From: Gemmatimonadota bacterium | Lineage (GTDB): Bacteria > Orphanbacterota > Orphanbacteria > Orphanbacterales > Orphanbacteraceae | Length of the DNA: 13,462 nt | Direction of reading: 5' to 3' | Assembly: GCA_013002425.1 (NCBI GenBank) | Contig: JABDJQ010000773.1 | Coordinates: 1-13,462, forward strand | Part shown: piece after piece, positions 1-6,696 of the stretch | How the letters are laid out: every line of letters starts with the position of its first letter | Numbering within the stretch: the first letter of the stretch is position 1 | The notes under the pieces: generated by a model | What the model was told of the DNA's origin: nothing | Seen by the model: only the letters and a program-made list of their open reading frames with translations | Database searches by the model: none | Made by a program: the position numbers and the translations under genes

Positions 1-1
1 G

Positions 2-1006
2 TCGTACGCGCTCGGCGAAGGCGAGTCGCGCGTTGTCGCACTCTCGTTCGCGCCGACGTCGCAGGGGCCGTTCTCGTGCGACGTCGTCACCGGATGCGAC
101 GACGACGTGCTCGCGATCGGAACCGGCTATTCCCTCGTATCGTGCTCGCTCAGCACCACGAGCCTCGACTTCGGAACGATTTCGACCGGCTCGACGAAGG
201 ACCTTTCGTTCACGATCAAGAACACCGGCACGCAGACGGTATCGGGCAGCGCGCTCGAGTTCTGCGGCGAATACAGCATCATTTCGGGAAGTGGCGCGTT
301 CAGCCTGACCGCGGGACAGTCACGCACCGTGACCGTACGGTTCGCCCCGACTGCCGCCGGCACGTTTAACTGTTCGATCAACCTCGGGACCGATTGCGGC
401 GCGGTTTCGATGACAGGAGAAGCGGAACTCGGCCCCGTCTGCAATCTGAGCGCCACGTCGCGCAACTTCGGGAACGTCGCGCCGACGAAAACGGCGGACC
501 AGAGTTTCACGATCACGAACACGGGCGGCGGCACCTTGACGGGGAGCGTCTCGATCTCGGGATCGTTCTTCAGCATCGTTTCGGGAGGCGGAAGCTACTC
601 ACTCGGCGCGAACCAGAGCCGCACCGTCACGGTTCGATTCAGCCCGTCCGCGACCACGTGCGGCGTCCGGAACGGAACCGTAACGACCGGCGGGGGCTGT
701 TCGTCGGTCTCGCTGTCGGGGAACGCGCGCGAAACGTGGAACAACTACGTGAAGGCGACCCTCGGTGCCGGCGGGCAGAACTGCGTACAGTGTCACAGTT
801 CGGGAAGCGGCATCGGCGACTTCACGAACATCAACGACGTGAAAGCCGCCGCGAACTTCACGACGCCGACCGCGAGCGCGCTGCTTCGCGAACCGGCGCC
901 GAACGGCGTCTCGCACAGCGGGGGCGACTTCCCCTGCTTCCAGATTTCGAGCGGCGAGTGTTATCAGCGAGTGCTCTGCTGGATCCAGCAGGGAGCGCCC
1001 CAGTAG
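2..1006 (+). CDS. Secreted Ig-repeat (choice-of-anchor D) protein with C-terminal c-type heme domain, 5' truncated
   Basis: The frame is open to the left edge, so the true start lies outside the window; the GTG at 107 is only an internal valine. Visible are the tail of one repeat and two full repeats of about 95 residues, each with a conserved 'SRTVTVRF.P' strand and paired cysteines. This is the pattern of ASH/choice-of-anchor D immunoglobulin-like domains. After the last repeat the final 80 or so residues change character: a CVQCH motif (coded at about 781-795), then 'SALLREP', 'SHSGG' and a terminal 'WIQQGAPQ'. That layout matches planctomycete-type cytochrome c (PSCyt1-like) domains, which bind heme covalently outside the cytoplasm. 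No methionine follows the CxxCH, so the second axial ligand, if any, may be the SHSGG histidine. The extra cysteines suggest disulfides and an exported location. The ending at TAG 1004-1006 is certain. The role, perhaps surface electron transfer or a scaffold, is inferred. Confidence 0.85.
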   Translation, partial: SYALGEGESRVVALSFAPTSQGPFSCDVVTGCDDDVLAIGTGYSLVSCSLSTTSLDFGTISTGSTKDLSFTIKNTGTQTVSGSALEFCGEYSIISGSGAFSLTAGQSRTVTVRFAPTAAGTFNCSINLGTDCGAVSMTGEAELGPVCNLSATSRNFGNVAPTKTADQSFTITNTGGGTLTGSVSISGSFFSIVSGGGSYSLGANQSRTVTVRFSPSATTCGVRNGTVTTGGGCSSVSLSGNARETWNNYVKATLGAGGQNCVQCHSSGSGIGDFTNINDVKAAANFTTPTASALLREPAPNGVSHSGGDFPCFQISSGECYQRVLCWIQQGAPQ

Positions 1007-1020
1007 GCGGGCGCGCTCCC
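991..1020. terminator. GC-rich hairpin between convergent genes, likely terminator
   Basis: GGGAGCGCCC (991-1000) pairs with GGGCG-CG-CTCCC (1009-1020), giving a 10-bp stem with a 2-nt bulge. The 8-nt loop contains the TAG stop of the repeat protein. The gap to the stop of the opposing gene at 1040 is only 33 nt, so a shared bidirectional terminator fits. The downstream tract is pyrimidine-rich (ctttccgttc) but has no clean T run, so intrinsic termination is uncertain. Confidence 0.5.
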
Positions 1021-1039
1021 CTGCCGTTGTCTTTCCGTT

Positions 1040-2326
1040 CTAGAAACCGTAATCGATCCCGATCAGCGGCGAGAAATGATCGCGCAGACCGTTGCTCGTG
1101 AGCGGGAAGAAACCGTTCGCGGTCACGAGCCACGTCCCCCGAATGTTCAGCTTGAACCCGATCGATCCGTCGATCTGAGTAAGCGACTCGGATTCGTCGA
1201 ACACGATCTGGTCGAACGAAGTCGTGCGATCGATCGTGCCGTCGTTGTACGTCACCTCTCGCGAGCCGACACTCGCCTTGCCCCCTTCGCTGACCTGGCG
1301 CCCCAGAATGTCGAACGCGACCGATAGTTTCGGATCGAGCGCCCAGTCGAGCCCTGCGCCGTACAGCACTTCGTCCCGCTCGCTCGATACGCCGAATCCG
1401 ACCGTCGCGCGCGGGGAGAGGTCGCCGTAGTTGTAAGCCCATCCGAGCGCGCCCTGCACGCGGAAGTCACCCGACCCGAGCAGGTTCTTTTCGTCGCCGG
1501 AAGGGAACCGCACGTCGCCCGTGAACGCCACGTAGTTCGGGTCGTTGCTCAGGAACAGATACTTGCCGCGCAGCAGAATGTCGCCGACACCCGACGCGCT
1601 TCCCGAACGCGTGACCACGTTGTCCGAGGTTCCGTTCGGGAACTGATGGATGTCCCCGTCTCCGGTCGACTGCGTCTCGACATGTGCGGCGAGCGAAACC
1701 TGCGTGTTCACCTCGACGATCGGAATCGCGACGGCGAGATCGAAGCGATCGGTCAGCCCGTACGTCGCCACGAGCGATGTGATGTCGGAGTCGAGGTTCC
1801 AGAACATCTCCGCGGTCACGACGTCCCCTTCGAACTGAGGATTCGTCGGTCCGTCGTCGTCGAAGTCTTCGTGCGTGAACAGAAGCTTGATGTTCCCTTC
1901 GCGGAGTCCCACGTCATCGATCTCGTCGAATGTGAACCTCGAGAAATTGACGCCCACGTTGAACTTGCCCTCTCCCAGCGTGAAAGGACGTTCCGCATAC
2001 GTGCTTCCGAAGGTGCGTGTCTTGCGCGAGTAGATCATCAGGTCCGGATCGTATTCGAACGCGAAACCGCCGGCGGACGTACTGATCGGGATGTTCGCGA
2101 TCTGTCGCCCGATCGCGTCGTTGATCTCCTGGAACGACTCGAACTGGCCCGAATCGAGAAAGTGAGCGGCGTGATCGATGCCCGAAAGCGGAGGCGCGAG
2201 GCGAATCCCGTCGCGCACGAGATCGGGAGTGAGATCCCGCAGATTGAGCGACTGGCCCTCTGCCGTACTGCGGCAGAATCCCGCGCAGAGGAGAATGACG
2301 AGTCCTGTCCAGAATCTACTACGCAA
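1040..2326 (-). CDS. Outer-membrane beta-barrel protein, MetA-pathway/'transporter' type
   Basis: This 428-residue protein starts at TTG (2324-2326), with AGAGG five nt upstream in the 12-nt gap after the kinase stop. The N-terminus is a clear signal peptide: basic RSR, a hydrophobic core, and cleavage probably near residue 24 (AEG/Q). There is no lipobox, because phenylalanine precedes the second cysteine. The mature part is rich in alternating amphipathic strands. It carries 'GVGDILLRGKY', 'VRFPSGDEKNLLGSGDFRVQ' and 'LSPRATVGFG', the hallmark of the PF13557-like barrel family (putative MetA-pathway of phenol degradation, often named 'transporter'). It ends in 'IDYGF', a terminal aromatic typical of barrels inserted by BamA. 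It is co-directional with the upstream kinase, so the two are probably co-transcribed. The family assignment comes from recognised motifs; the substrate is unknown and may not exist. Confidence 0.82.
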   Translation of the reverse strand: MRSRFWTGLVILLCAGFCRSTAEGQSLNLRDLTPDLVRDGIRLAPPLSGIDHAAHFLDSGQFESFQEINDAIGRQIANIPISTSAGGFAFEYDPDLMIYSRKTRTFGSTYAERPFTLGEGKFNVGVNFSRFTFDEIDDVGLREGNIKLLFTHEDFDDDGPTNPQFEGDVVTAEMFWNLDSDITSLVATYGLTDRFDLAVAIPIVEVNTQVSLAAHVETQSTGDGDIHQFPNGTSDNVVTRSGSASGVGDILLRGKYLFLSNDPNYVAFTGDVRFPSGDEKNLLGSGDFRVQGALGWAYNYGDLSPRATVGFGVSSERDEVLYGAGLDWALDPKLSVAFDILGRQVSEGGKASVGSREVTYNDGTIDRTTSFDQIVFDESESLTQIDGSIGFKLNIRGTWLVTANGFFPLTSNGLRDHFSPLIGIDYGF

Positions 2327-2338
2327 AGGGCACCTCTC

Positions 2339-4549
2339 TTATTGAATGGAATCGATCAGCCATCGTCCGTCCGACGTTTTGATCAGTTTCATGGAGCGCG
2401 TTCGATCGACCGGCGGCGGATCCGAACCGACCTTCATGCGAATCGTCTGTTTCTGCTGAAACTTCACGGTCGCCGCCTGACCGGCCTGCGCGAACGACGT
2501 TCCCGTGATCTCGATGCTCTGCGATTCGAGATCGCGAAACGCGCGTTCGATCTTCGAGCGCTCGCTGCCGGGCATGGATACCCAGAGCGATGCGTATCGG
2601 TCGACGTCGAGTGCTTCGAGCGCGCTTTCGTAGCTCGTAATCACGGCGCGAATCGCAGCCTCGTCCTGCTCTTTCGATGTCGCTGACACCGTCTCCCCCG
2701 AAGGCGCCGTCTGCCCGGCCGGTATTGCCGCCGGGAGCGATGCCGCGCGCGCTTCGCTGCGCGCCGCCTTCCATGCGCGTACTTCGCCGTCACCGGGGAC
2801 GAGCGCGTCCAGTTCGTCGATCAGGTCGCCGGCGGAAACCCAGCTTCCGCGATCGGCGAGCGCACGGATTTCCGTTCTGAGTTCCTCCGCCCGGTTCGCG
2901 CGGGCCTCCGCTTCCTTCGCCTCGCTGAGCTGCTGAGTCAGTTGATGGGCGAGCGCGATTTCGCCCGGCGCGGCATCGACGAGAGACTCGATCCCCTCCA
3001 TCGCCCCGTCCCAGTCGCGCGCGGCAATCGACGATTCGATCGTGACGCGCATGGCGCCGACATCCGGCGGAGCGTTCGTCTGCGCCCCTGCCGCCGGCGC
3101 GTCACCGCGGGCCGGAGCCTCGCCGGCCACGGCTTCGCGAGCCGGATCCACGCCGGCCACGGCATCGCCGGGCGCGGACTGATCTTCCGCGGACTGCTGG
3201 GGAGGCTGGCCGGAGTCGCCGGCGCCTGCGGGAATGTCCGCAGCGGCCTGATCCCGCGTGACAGTGCCGGGCGCCGCTCCGTCCGCGGGTGTCTCCGTCG
3301 CGTCTTCCCGCGCGCCGGTATTCGCGCCGTCGATCACGCCGGTGTTCGCGCCGGTGTTCGCGACAACGTTCGCACCGCCGTCCGGAGTCGCTTCGCGGGC
3401 GCGTTCACCGGCCGCCGCCGCGCCATCCTTCCTGCCTGCGTCGCCGGCCGACACGGGTGCGCGTGACGCGATCGGAGTCCCGGCTTCGTCGCCGCCATCG
3501 CCGCCGCCGTCGCGAGTCGCGAAATGAAACACGAGCGCCCCGGCCACGAGCGCCGCCACCACCCCTCCCCCGATTGCCGCGAGACTGATCCCGGGTTTCG
3601 AAGGGCGAACGCTTCCCGCGTCTTCCGCTGCCGCGGCGCCGCTCCTCGAGTCCGTGATGTCGTAAATCCCGAGCCGCTCCGCCACTTCCCGAATAGTCTG
3701 CGGTCGCTTCGCCGCTTCCTTCTCGAGGCAGGCGTGAATCGTCTTCTCCCAGACCTCGGGCACGGGCGCCAGATCGATGCCGAGTTCTTTCCTCCGATCC
3801 TGGATCGCGGGCGGATCGACGCTCACGACCTGGCCGATGATGTTCCCCTGATAGAACGGCGGCTTCCCTGCGAGCAGATCGAAGAGCGTCGCGCCGAGCG
3901 AGTAGACGTCGTCCGTCACACTCGCGGGCCGCCCCGCGATCTGCTCCGGGCTCATGTAGGCGACCGTGCCGCTCACCTGCGCCGTGTCGCGCGTCCGCGT
4001 ATCGTTCAGACTCGACGAAATGCCGAAGTCCGCGATACGCAGAAGTCCCTTGCTGTCGACCATCAGGTTCGCCGGTTTCAGATCGCGATGCACGACCTCC
4101 ACCACTTCATGCGCGTACTGGAGCGCTTCGAAAAGGGGGCGCATCATCGGCTTCAGATCTTCCGGCTGCAGCGCGCGCGCCTGGTTCGCGCTCTTCAGCG
4201 CGGCCAGCGTGCCGCCTTCGACGAGCTCCATGGAAATCCCGGCGACGTGCTCTTCCTGGACGAACCCGTAAATCCGTACGATGTTAGGATGGGTAAGCTG
4301 AAGCGAGAGACGGGTTTCCCGTTTGAGATCGCCGAGAGCTTCCGGATTGTTGACGATGAGGTCGGACAGAAACTTGATCGCGACGTCCATGTTCAGATGT
4401 TCGTCGCGGGCGCTCCACACGATGCTGTAGCCGCCGCGTCCGAGCGGTTCGAGAAGCCGGTAGCGGCCGCCGACCAGTGCGTCGGGAACGAGGATCTGCG
4501 CGACGTACTGAAAGTCGGTGTCGCGACTCGGATGGGGGGAGTCGTTCAA
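2339..4549 (-). CDS. Transmembrane Ser/Thr protein kinase with extracytoplasmic helical and NTF2-like C-terminal domains
   Basis: This 736-residue eukaryotic-type (Hanks/PknB-like) kinase looks catalytically complete. It has the glycine loop GRGGYS (37-42), VAIK with K59, a likely alpha-C E78, HRDLKPAN with D156, K158 and N161, DFG at 174-176, SPE in place of APE (200-202), D214 and R282. A single membrane segment at about 319-341 is followed by a low-complexity Ala/Gly/Asp/Pro linker to about 500. Then come two similar helical hairpins (about 509-537 and 564-593) around a Glu/Ala-rich coiled stretch, and an NTF2/SnoaL-like domain at 629-736 ending 'DGRWLIDSIQ'. The likely topology is a cytoplasmic kinase with a periplasmic sensor. 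The start is TTG at 4547-4549: an in-frame TGA lies two codons upstream, and GGTGA sits 3 nt before the TTG, matching the 3' part of an extended Shine-Dalgarno. The next gene is an outer-membrane barrel 12 nt away, which hints at envelope sensing. Confidence 0.9.
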   Translation of the reverse strand: MNDSPHPSRDTDFQYVAQILVPDALVGGRYRLLEPLGRGGYSIVWSARDEHLNMDVAIKFLSDLIVNNPEALGDLKRETRLSLQLTHPNIVRIYGFVQEEHVAGISMELVEGGTLAALKSANQARALQPEDLKPMMRPLFEALQYAHEVVEVVHRDLKPANLMVDSKGLLRIADFGISSSLNDTRTRDTAQVSGTVAYMSPEQIAGRPASVTDDVYSLGATLFDLLAGKPPFYQGNIIGQVVSVDPPAIQDRRKELGIDLAPVPEVWEKTIHACLEKEAAKRPQTIREVAERLGIYDITDSRSGAAAAEDAGSVRPSKPGISLAAIGGGVVAALVAGALVFHFATRDGGGDGGDEAGTPIASRAPVSAGDAGRKDGAAAAGERAREATPDGGANVVANTGANTGVIDGANTGAREDATETPADGAAPGTVTRDQAAADIPAGAGDSGQPPQQSAEDQSAPGDAVAGVDPAREAVAGEAPARGDAPAAGAQTNAPPDVGAMRVTIESSIAARDWDGAMEGIESLVDAAPGEIALAHQLTQQLSEAKEAEARANRAEELRTEIRALADRGSWVSAGDLIDELDALVPGDGEVRAWKAARSEARAASLPAAIPAGQTAPSGETVSATSKEQDEAAIRAVITSYESALEALDVDRYASLWVSMPGSERSKIERAFRDLESQSIEITGTSFAQAGQAATVKFQQKQTIRMKVGSDPPPVDRTRSMKLIKTSDGRWLIDSIQ

Positions 4550-4587
4550 GTGTCACCGTCTGGGGTTAGATATGAAACAGAACATAG

Positions 4588-4616
4588 AGTATGCCAGAGG
4601 AACGACATGGGAACAA
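4588..4616 (-). promoter_or_regulatory. Candidate promoter for the kinase/barrel operon
   Basis: On the minus strand, TTGTTC (4611-4616) lies 17 nt from CATACT (4588-4593), which is preceded by TGG and so forms an extended -10. A start about 7 nt on would give a leader of roughly 30 nt before the TTG codon. The -35 match is weak (3 of 6), and this AT-richer 86-bp divergent gap must also hold the methyltransferase promoter, which I cannot place. Tentative. Confidence 0.25.
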
Positions 4617-4635
4617 CTGACTTGCGAGGTCTCCG

Positions 4636-5325
4636 ATGAAAAGCACGTCTTCTGAAGATTTCTGGTCGAACGAGAACAAGGCGCGTGAGTTCGCGGCCCG
4701 GGAACCCGATCACCGACTGCGGGCCCTGGCCGCCGCCTGCCGCGAACCCGGGTCCACGCGCGTGCTCGATATCGGCTGCGCCGGCGGACGCAACACGGTG
4801 CTGCTCGCGGAAGCGGGTTTTGACGTGCGGGCGATCGACTTCGCCGAGATCATGGTCCGTACGACGCGCGCGCGCCTTCTGCCGATTCTGGGAGAAGAAG
4901 CCGCCGCGGATCGGGTGCGAAAACGCCGCATGAGCGATCTGTCGGACTGGGACGAAGCGACCTTCGACTGGATCCTCGCGCTCGGCGTCTATCAGCAGGC
5001 GCAGAGCGAGGACGAATGGAATGCGGCGCTCGACGAAACGGCCCGCGTGCTGAAACCGGAGGGGCTGGTGCTCGTGGCGAACTTCGGACCGGGCACGGGG
5101 TCGCGCGAAAACCCTCCCGCGCTCGTTCCGGGATCGCGCTTTCTCTACACGGGATTTCACTTCGGGAACAGCTGCCATCTTACCGCAAAGCAGCTCGACG
5201 ACGAATTCGCGCGGCGCGGCTTCGAAGTTGCGGAAAAGACGGAAACCGTGCGGAAGGAAACCGAGACCGGCGCGCGTGAAACCGTGAACGCGCTCTACCG
5301 GAAGTCGCCGTCGTCTTCGTCGTGA
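4636..5325 (+). CDS. Class I SAM-dependent methyltransferase
   Basis: This 229-residue cytoplasmic enzyme has a Rossmann-fold SAM-binding core. Motif I is 'VLDIGCAGGRNT' (43-54), the acidic residue closing strand 2 is D68 in 'VRAIDFA', the post-motif is 'FDWILALGVYQQ' (110-121), and 'RVLKPEGLVLVANF' (137-150) gives the strand 5 region. Its length and motifs fit the TehB/UbiE-like small-molecule methyltransferases, but nothing in the sequence shows the acceptor. The ATG start has GAGGT 5 nt upstream. It is transcribed divergently from the kinase across an 86-bp gap and converges on the YfiT-like gene with 28 nt between stops. The C-terminal 'SPSSSS' tail is unstructured. The fold is certain from motif I; the substrate is unknown. 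Confidence 0.88.
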   Translation: MKSTSSEDFWSNENKAREFAAREPDHRLRALAAACREPGSTRVLDIGCAGGRNTVLLAEAGFDVRAIDFAEIMVRTTRARLLPILGEEAAADRVRKRRMSDLSDWDEATFDWILALGVYQQAQSEDEWNAALDETARVLKPEGLVLVANFGPGTGSRENPPALVPGSRFLYTGFHFGNSCHLTAKQLDDEFARRGFEVAEKTETVRKETETGARETVNALYRKSPSSSS

Positions 5326-5328
5326 AAG

Positions 5329-5347
5329 CGCGCGGTCGCCCGGCGCG
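5329..5347. terminator. Possible terminator hairpin between convergent genes
   Basis: CGCGCGG (5329-5335) can pair with CC-CG-GCGCG (5339-5347) around a TCG loop with a small bulge. It sits between the stop of the methyltransferase and that of the YfiT-like gene, where a shared terminator would be expected. There is no T run on either side, and such GC-rich stems are common by chance in this DNA. Confidence 0.28.
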
Positions 5348-5353
5348 TACTAT

Positions 5354-5893
5354 CTACCATCCTTCCCGTCGGGCGAGTTCCGTAACATGCGCGAGATGGT
5401 GGTCGCAGTGCCACGCGTAGATTGCGAGGTTCACGTCGAGCGTCACTTCCTTCCACTCGGGGTGCGTGAACGTACGCTTCCACTGCGCGGGCTCGAGCCC
5501 GCGGAGCAGGACGACCCATCGCGCATGCAGCGCGTCGAGAAACGAAAGAGCGAGGTCGAGGGGAACGTCGCGATAATCGCATAGCTCGGCCCATCGATCT
5601 TCGTAGTACGTGCGAATCGCGGGATTGTCTTCGGTAAGCGCCCACTTGAATCGAATCACGCTGTTCAGATGGCTGTCGCCGACGTGATGCACGACCTGGC
5701 GCACGGTCCACCCTTCGGGCCGGTAGCGCGTATCGAGCTGCGCGTCCGTGAGCGGTTCGACCGCGGCGCGCAACTTGCGCGGGAACGTGGCGATCGTTTC
5801 GATCCGGCGCGCCTTGCTCGCGTCAGACGTATCCGAAGGCATCTGAAACCGCCCGATCGGAAAGCGGAGTTTCTCGCGCGTCCTCTCGTCCAT
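5354..5893 (-). CDS. yfiT: YfiT/DinB-family putative metal-dependent (bacillithiol-type) transferase
   Basis: This 179-residue protein shows the YfiT signature of the DinB-like four-helix-bundle superfamily. 'YRPEGWTVRQVVHHVGDSH' supplies a metal-ligand histidine (H69 or H70), then come 'RFKWALTEDNPAI' and 'YYEDRWAEL', and 'YAWHCDHHLAHV' supplies two more ligands (H162 and H166, spaced H-x3-H). B. subtilis YfiT binds a divalent metal through an equivalent histidine triad, and related proteins (BstA) are bacillithiol S-transferases. Whether this organism makes bacillithiol is not shown here. The ATG start has a very strong AAGGAGG a few nt upstream. The lipoprotein gene's stop lies 12 nt before the ATG, so the two are probably translated from one mRNA. 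The protein is cytoplasmic, with no signal sequence. The family call is firm; the reaction is inferred. Confidence 0.88.
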   Translation of the reverse strand: MDERTREKLRFPIGRFQMPSDTSDASKARRIETIATFPRKLRAAVEPLTDAQLDTRYRPEGWTVRQVVHHVGDSHLNSVIRFKWALTEDNPAIRTYYEDRWAELCDYRDVPLDLALSFLDALHARWVVLLRGLEPAQWKRTFTHPEWKEVTLDVNLAIYAWHCDHHLAHVTELARREGW

Positions 5894-5905
5894 GGGTCCT
5901 CCTTG

Positions 5906-6637
5906 TCAGCGTTTGTTCGGACCGCGCAGAATCCGGCCGCAACCGGTGAAGCGCTGCCCGTTGAACGTCGCGAACACCGCCGCCCCGGCGCGCGCGCCGC
6001 TCATGCTGTCGGAGCAGAGTTCGTTCCGGATCTCGACGATCAGCTCGTGGTCGTCGTTCGTGTAGCGAAGCGCCGTTGCGTTCGCGACAGAAGCCTGGTG
6101 CGTCTCGGGGCTGCTGAATTCGTAGACCGCTTCGTCGTATCCCGTGATGAAACGCGCGCGCGAACGCTTGAAGAGTTCGAGTCGCCACGGCGGTTCGTTC
6201 CCCGTGGCGCGGAAGTCCGCCCCGCGCAGTCGCGCCTCCTCCCAGACCGCCTCGCGCGGATTGCTGACGCAGTTCCGGTACGTGTCGTCCTGCAGGACGA
6301 GCTCGGCCTCTTCACCCTTCGTCCAGAAACTCGTGATGCCGTCCCCGAACTTCTCGCCGGACGCCGACCTGACGCGCGGCAGCGCAAAGCGCGTATCGGG
6401 AAGCGTGATGATGACACGCTCTCCGTTGTCCGTGATCTTCGCCGTGAACGAACGATCGGCGTCACAGTCGAATACGAAAACCCGCGGCTCCGACGCCTCT
6501 TCGCCGTCGGTTGCGGCCGACTTCTCGGGCGTATCGCCCGGCTTGTTGCCGCAACCTGTCGCCAGCGCGCCGAGAAAGAGCAGGAGCGCCGTAAACAGCG
6601 GGCGGATTCTCCCCCGCTTCATTCCCGTAACTGACAT
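5906..6637 (-). CDS. Lipoprotein with MliC-like lysozyme-inhibitor domain and COG3650-type domain
   Basis: This is a 243-residue protein if the ATG at 6635-6637 is used; GGGAGG lies 9 nt upstream. A longer open frame extends into the upstream gene but gives Arg-rich, non-natural-looking protein and was rejected. A second ATG 15 nt inside would give 238 residues. The signal sequence ends in LATGC, a lipobox with C29 as the lipidated residue. Residues 55-125 look like MliC (membrane-bound C-type lysozyme inhibitor): 'FDCDADRSF', 'SASGEKFGDG', 'FWTKGEEA' and 'NCVSNP', with C58-C123 as the expected disulfide. Residues 145-237 resemble the COG3650 module ('PWRLELF', 'LCSDSMSG', 'FTGCGRIL'), with C208 and C233 as a likely second disulfide. 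It is probably anchored in the outer or inner membrane facing the periplasm. MliC proteins guard peptidoglycan against host lysozyme; that role here is inferred. Confidence 0.85.
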   Translation of the reverse strand: MSVTGMKRGRIRPLFTALLLFLGALATGCGNKPGDTPEKSAATDGEEASEPRVFVFDCDADRSFTAKITDNGERVIITLPDTRFALPRVRSASGEKFGDGITSFWTKGEEAELVLQDDTYRNCVSNPREAVWEEARLRGADFRATGNEPPWRLELFKRSRARFITGYDEAVYEFSSPETHQASVANATALRYTNDDHELIVEIRNELCSDSMSGARAGAAVFATFNGQRFTGCGRILRGPNKR

Positions 6638-6651
6638 GAACTGAAACCTCC

Positions 6652-6673
6652 CGGGCCGGATGCCGCCGGCCCG
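6652..6673. other. Perfect 8-bp GC hairpin in the intergenic leader of the lipoprotein gene
   Basis: CGGGCCGG (6652-6659) and CCGGCCCG (6666-6673) pair perfectly around a 6-nt loop. It lies in the 59-nt gap after the barrel gene stop, and the first base of the lipoprotein Shine-Dalgarno (GGGAGG, 6647-6652) forms the base of the stem. It could slow translation, act as an intra-operon processing or stabilising stem, or be a partial terminator. There is no T run. Confidence 0.45.
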
Positions 6674-6696
6674 CGTATCGATATGGAATTGAAGTC

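Noticed and set aside
1646..2686. A 346-codon rightward open frame across the barrel and kinase 3' ends
   Set aside because: It is antisense to two genes with clear motifs, and its composition is typical of shadow frames.
3200..3530. Repetitive tract in the kinase linker (NTGA/GAN-type repeats) as a tandem repeat or mobile element
   Set aside because: It is a low-complexity Ala/Gly/Asp linker in frame with the kinase; the units are short and irregular at the DNA level.
4588..4593. CATACT in the kinase promoter as a third TetR operator half-site
   Set aside because: Only the left half resembles the palindrome; the GGTATG half is absent.
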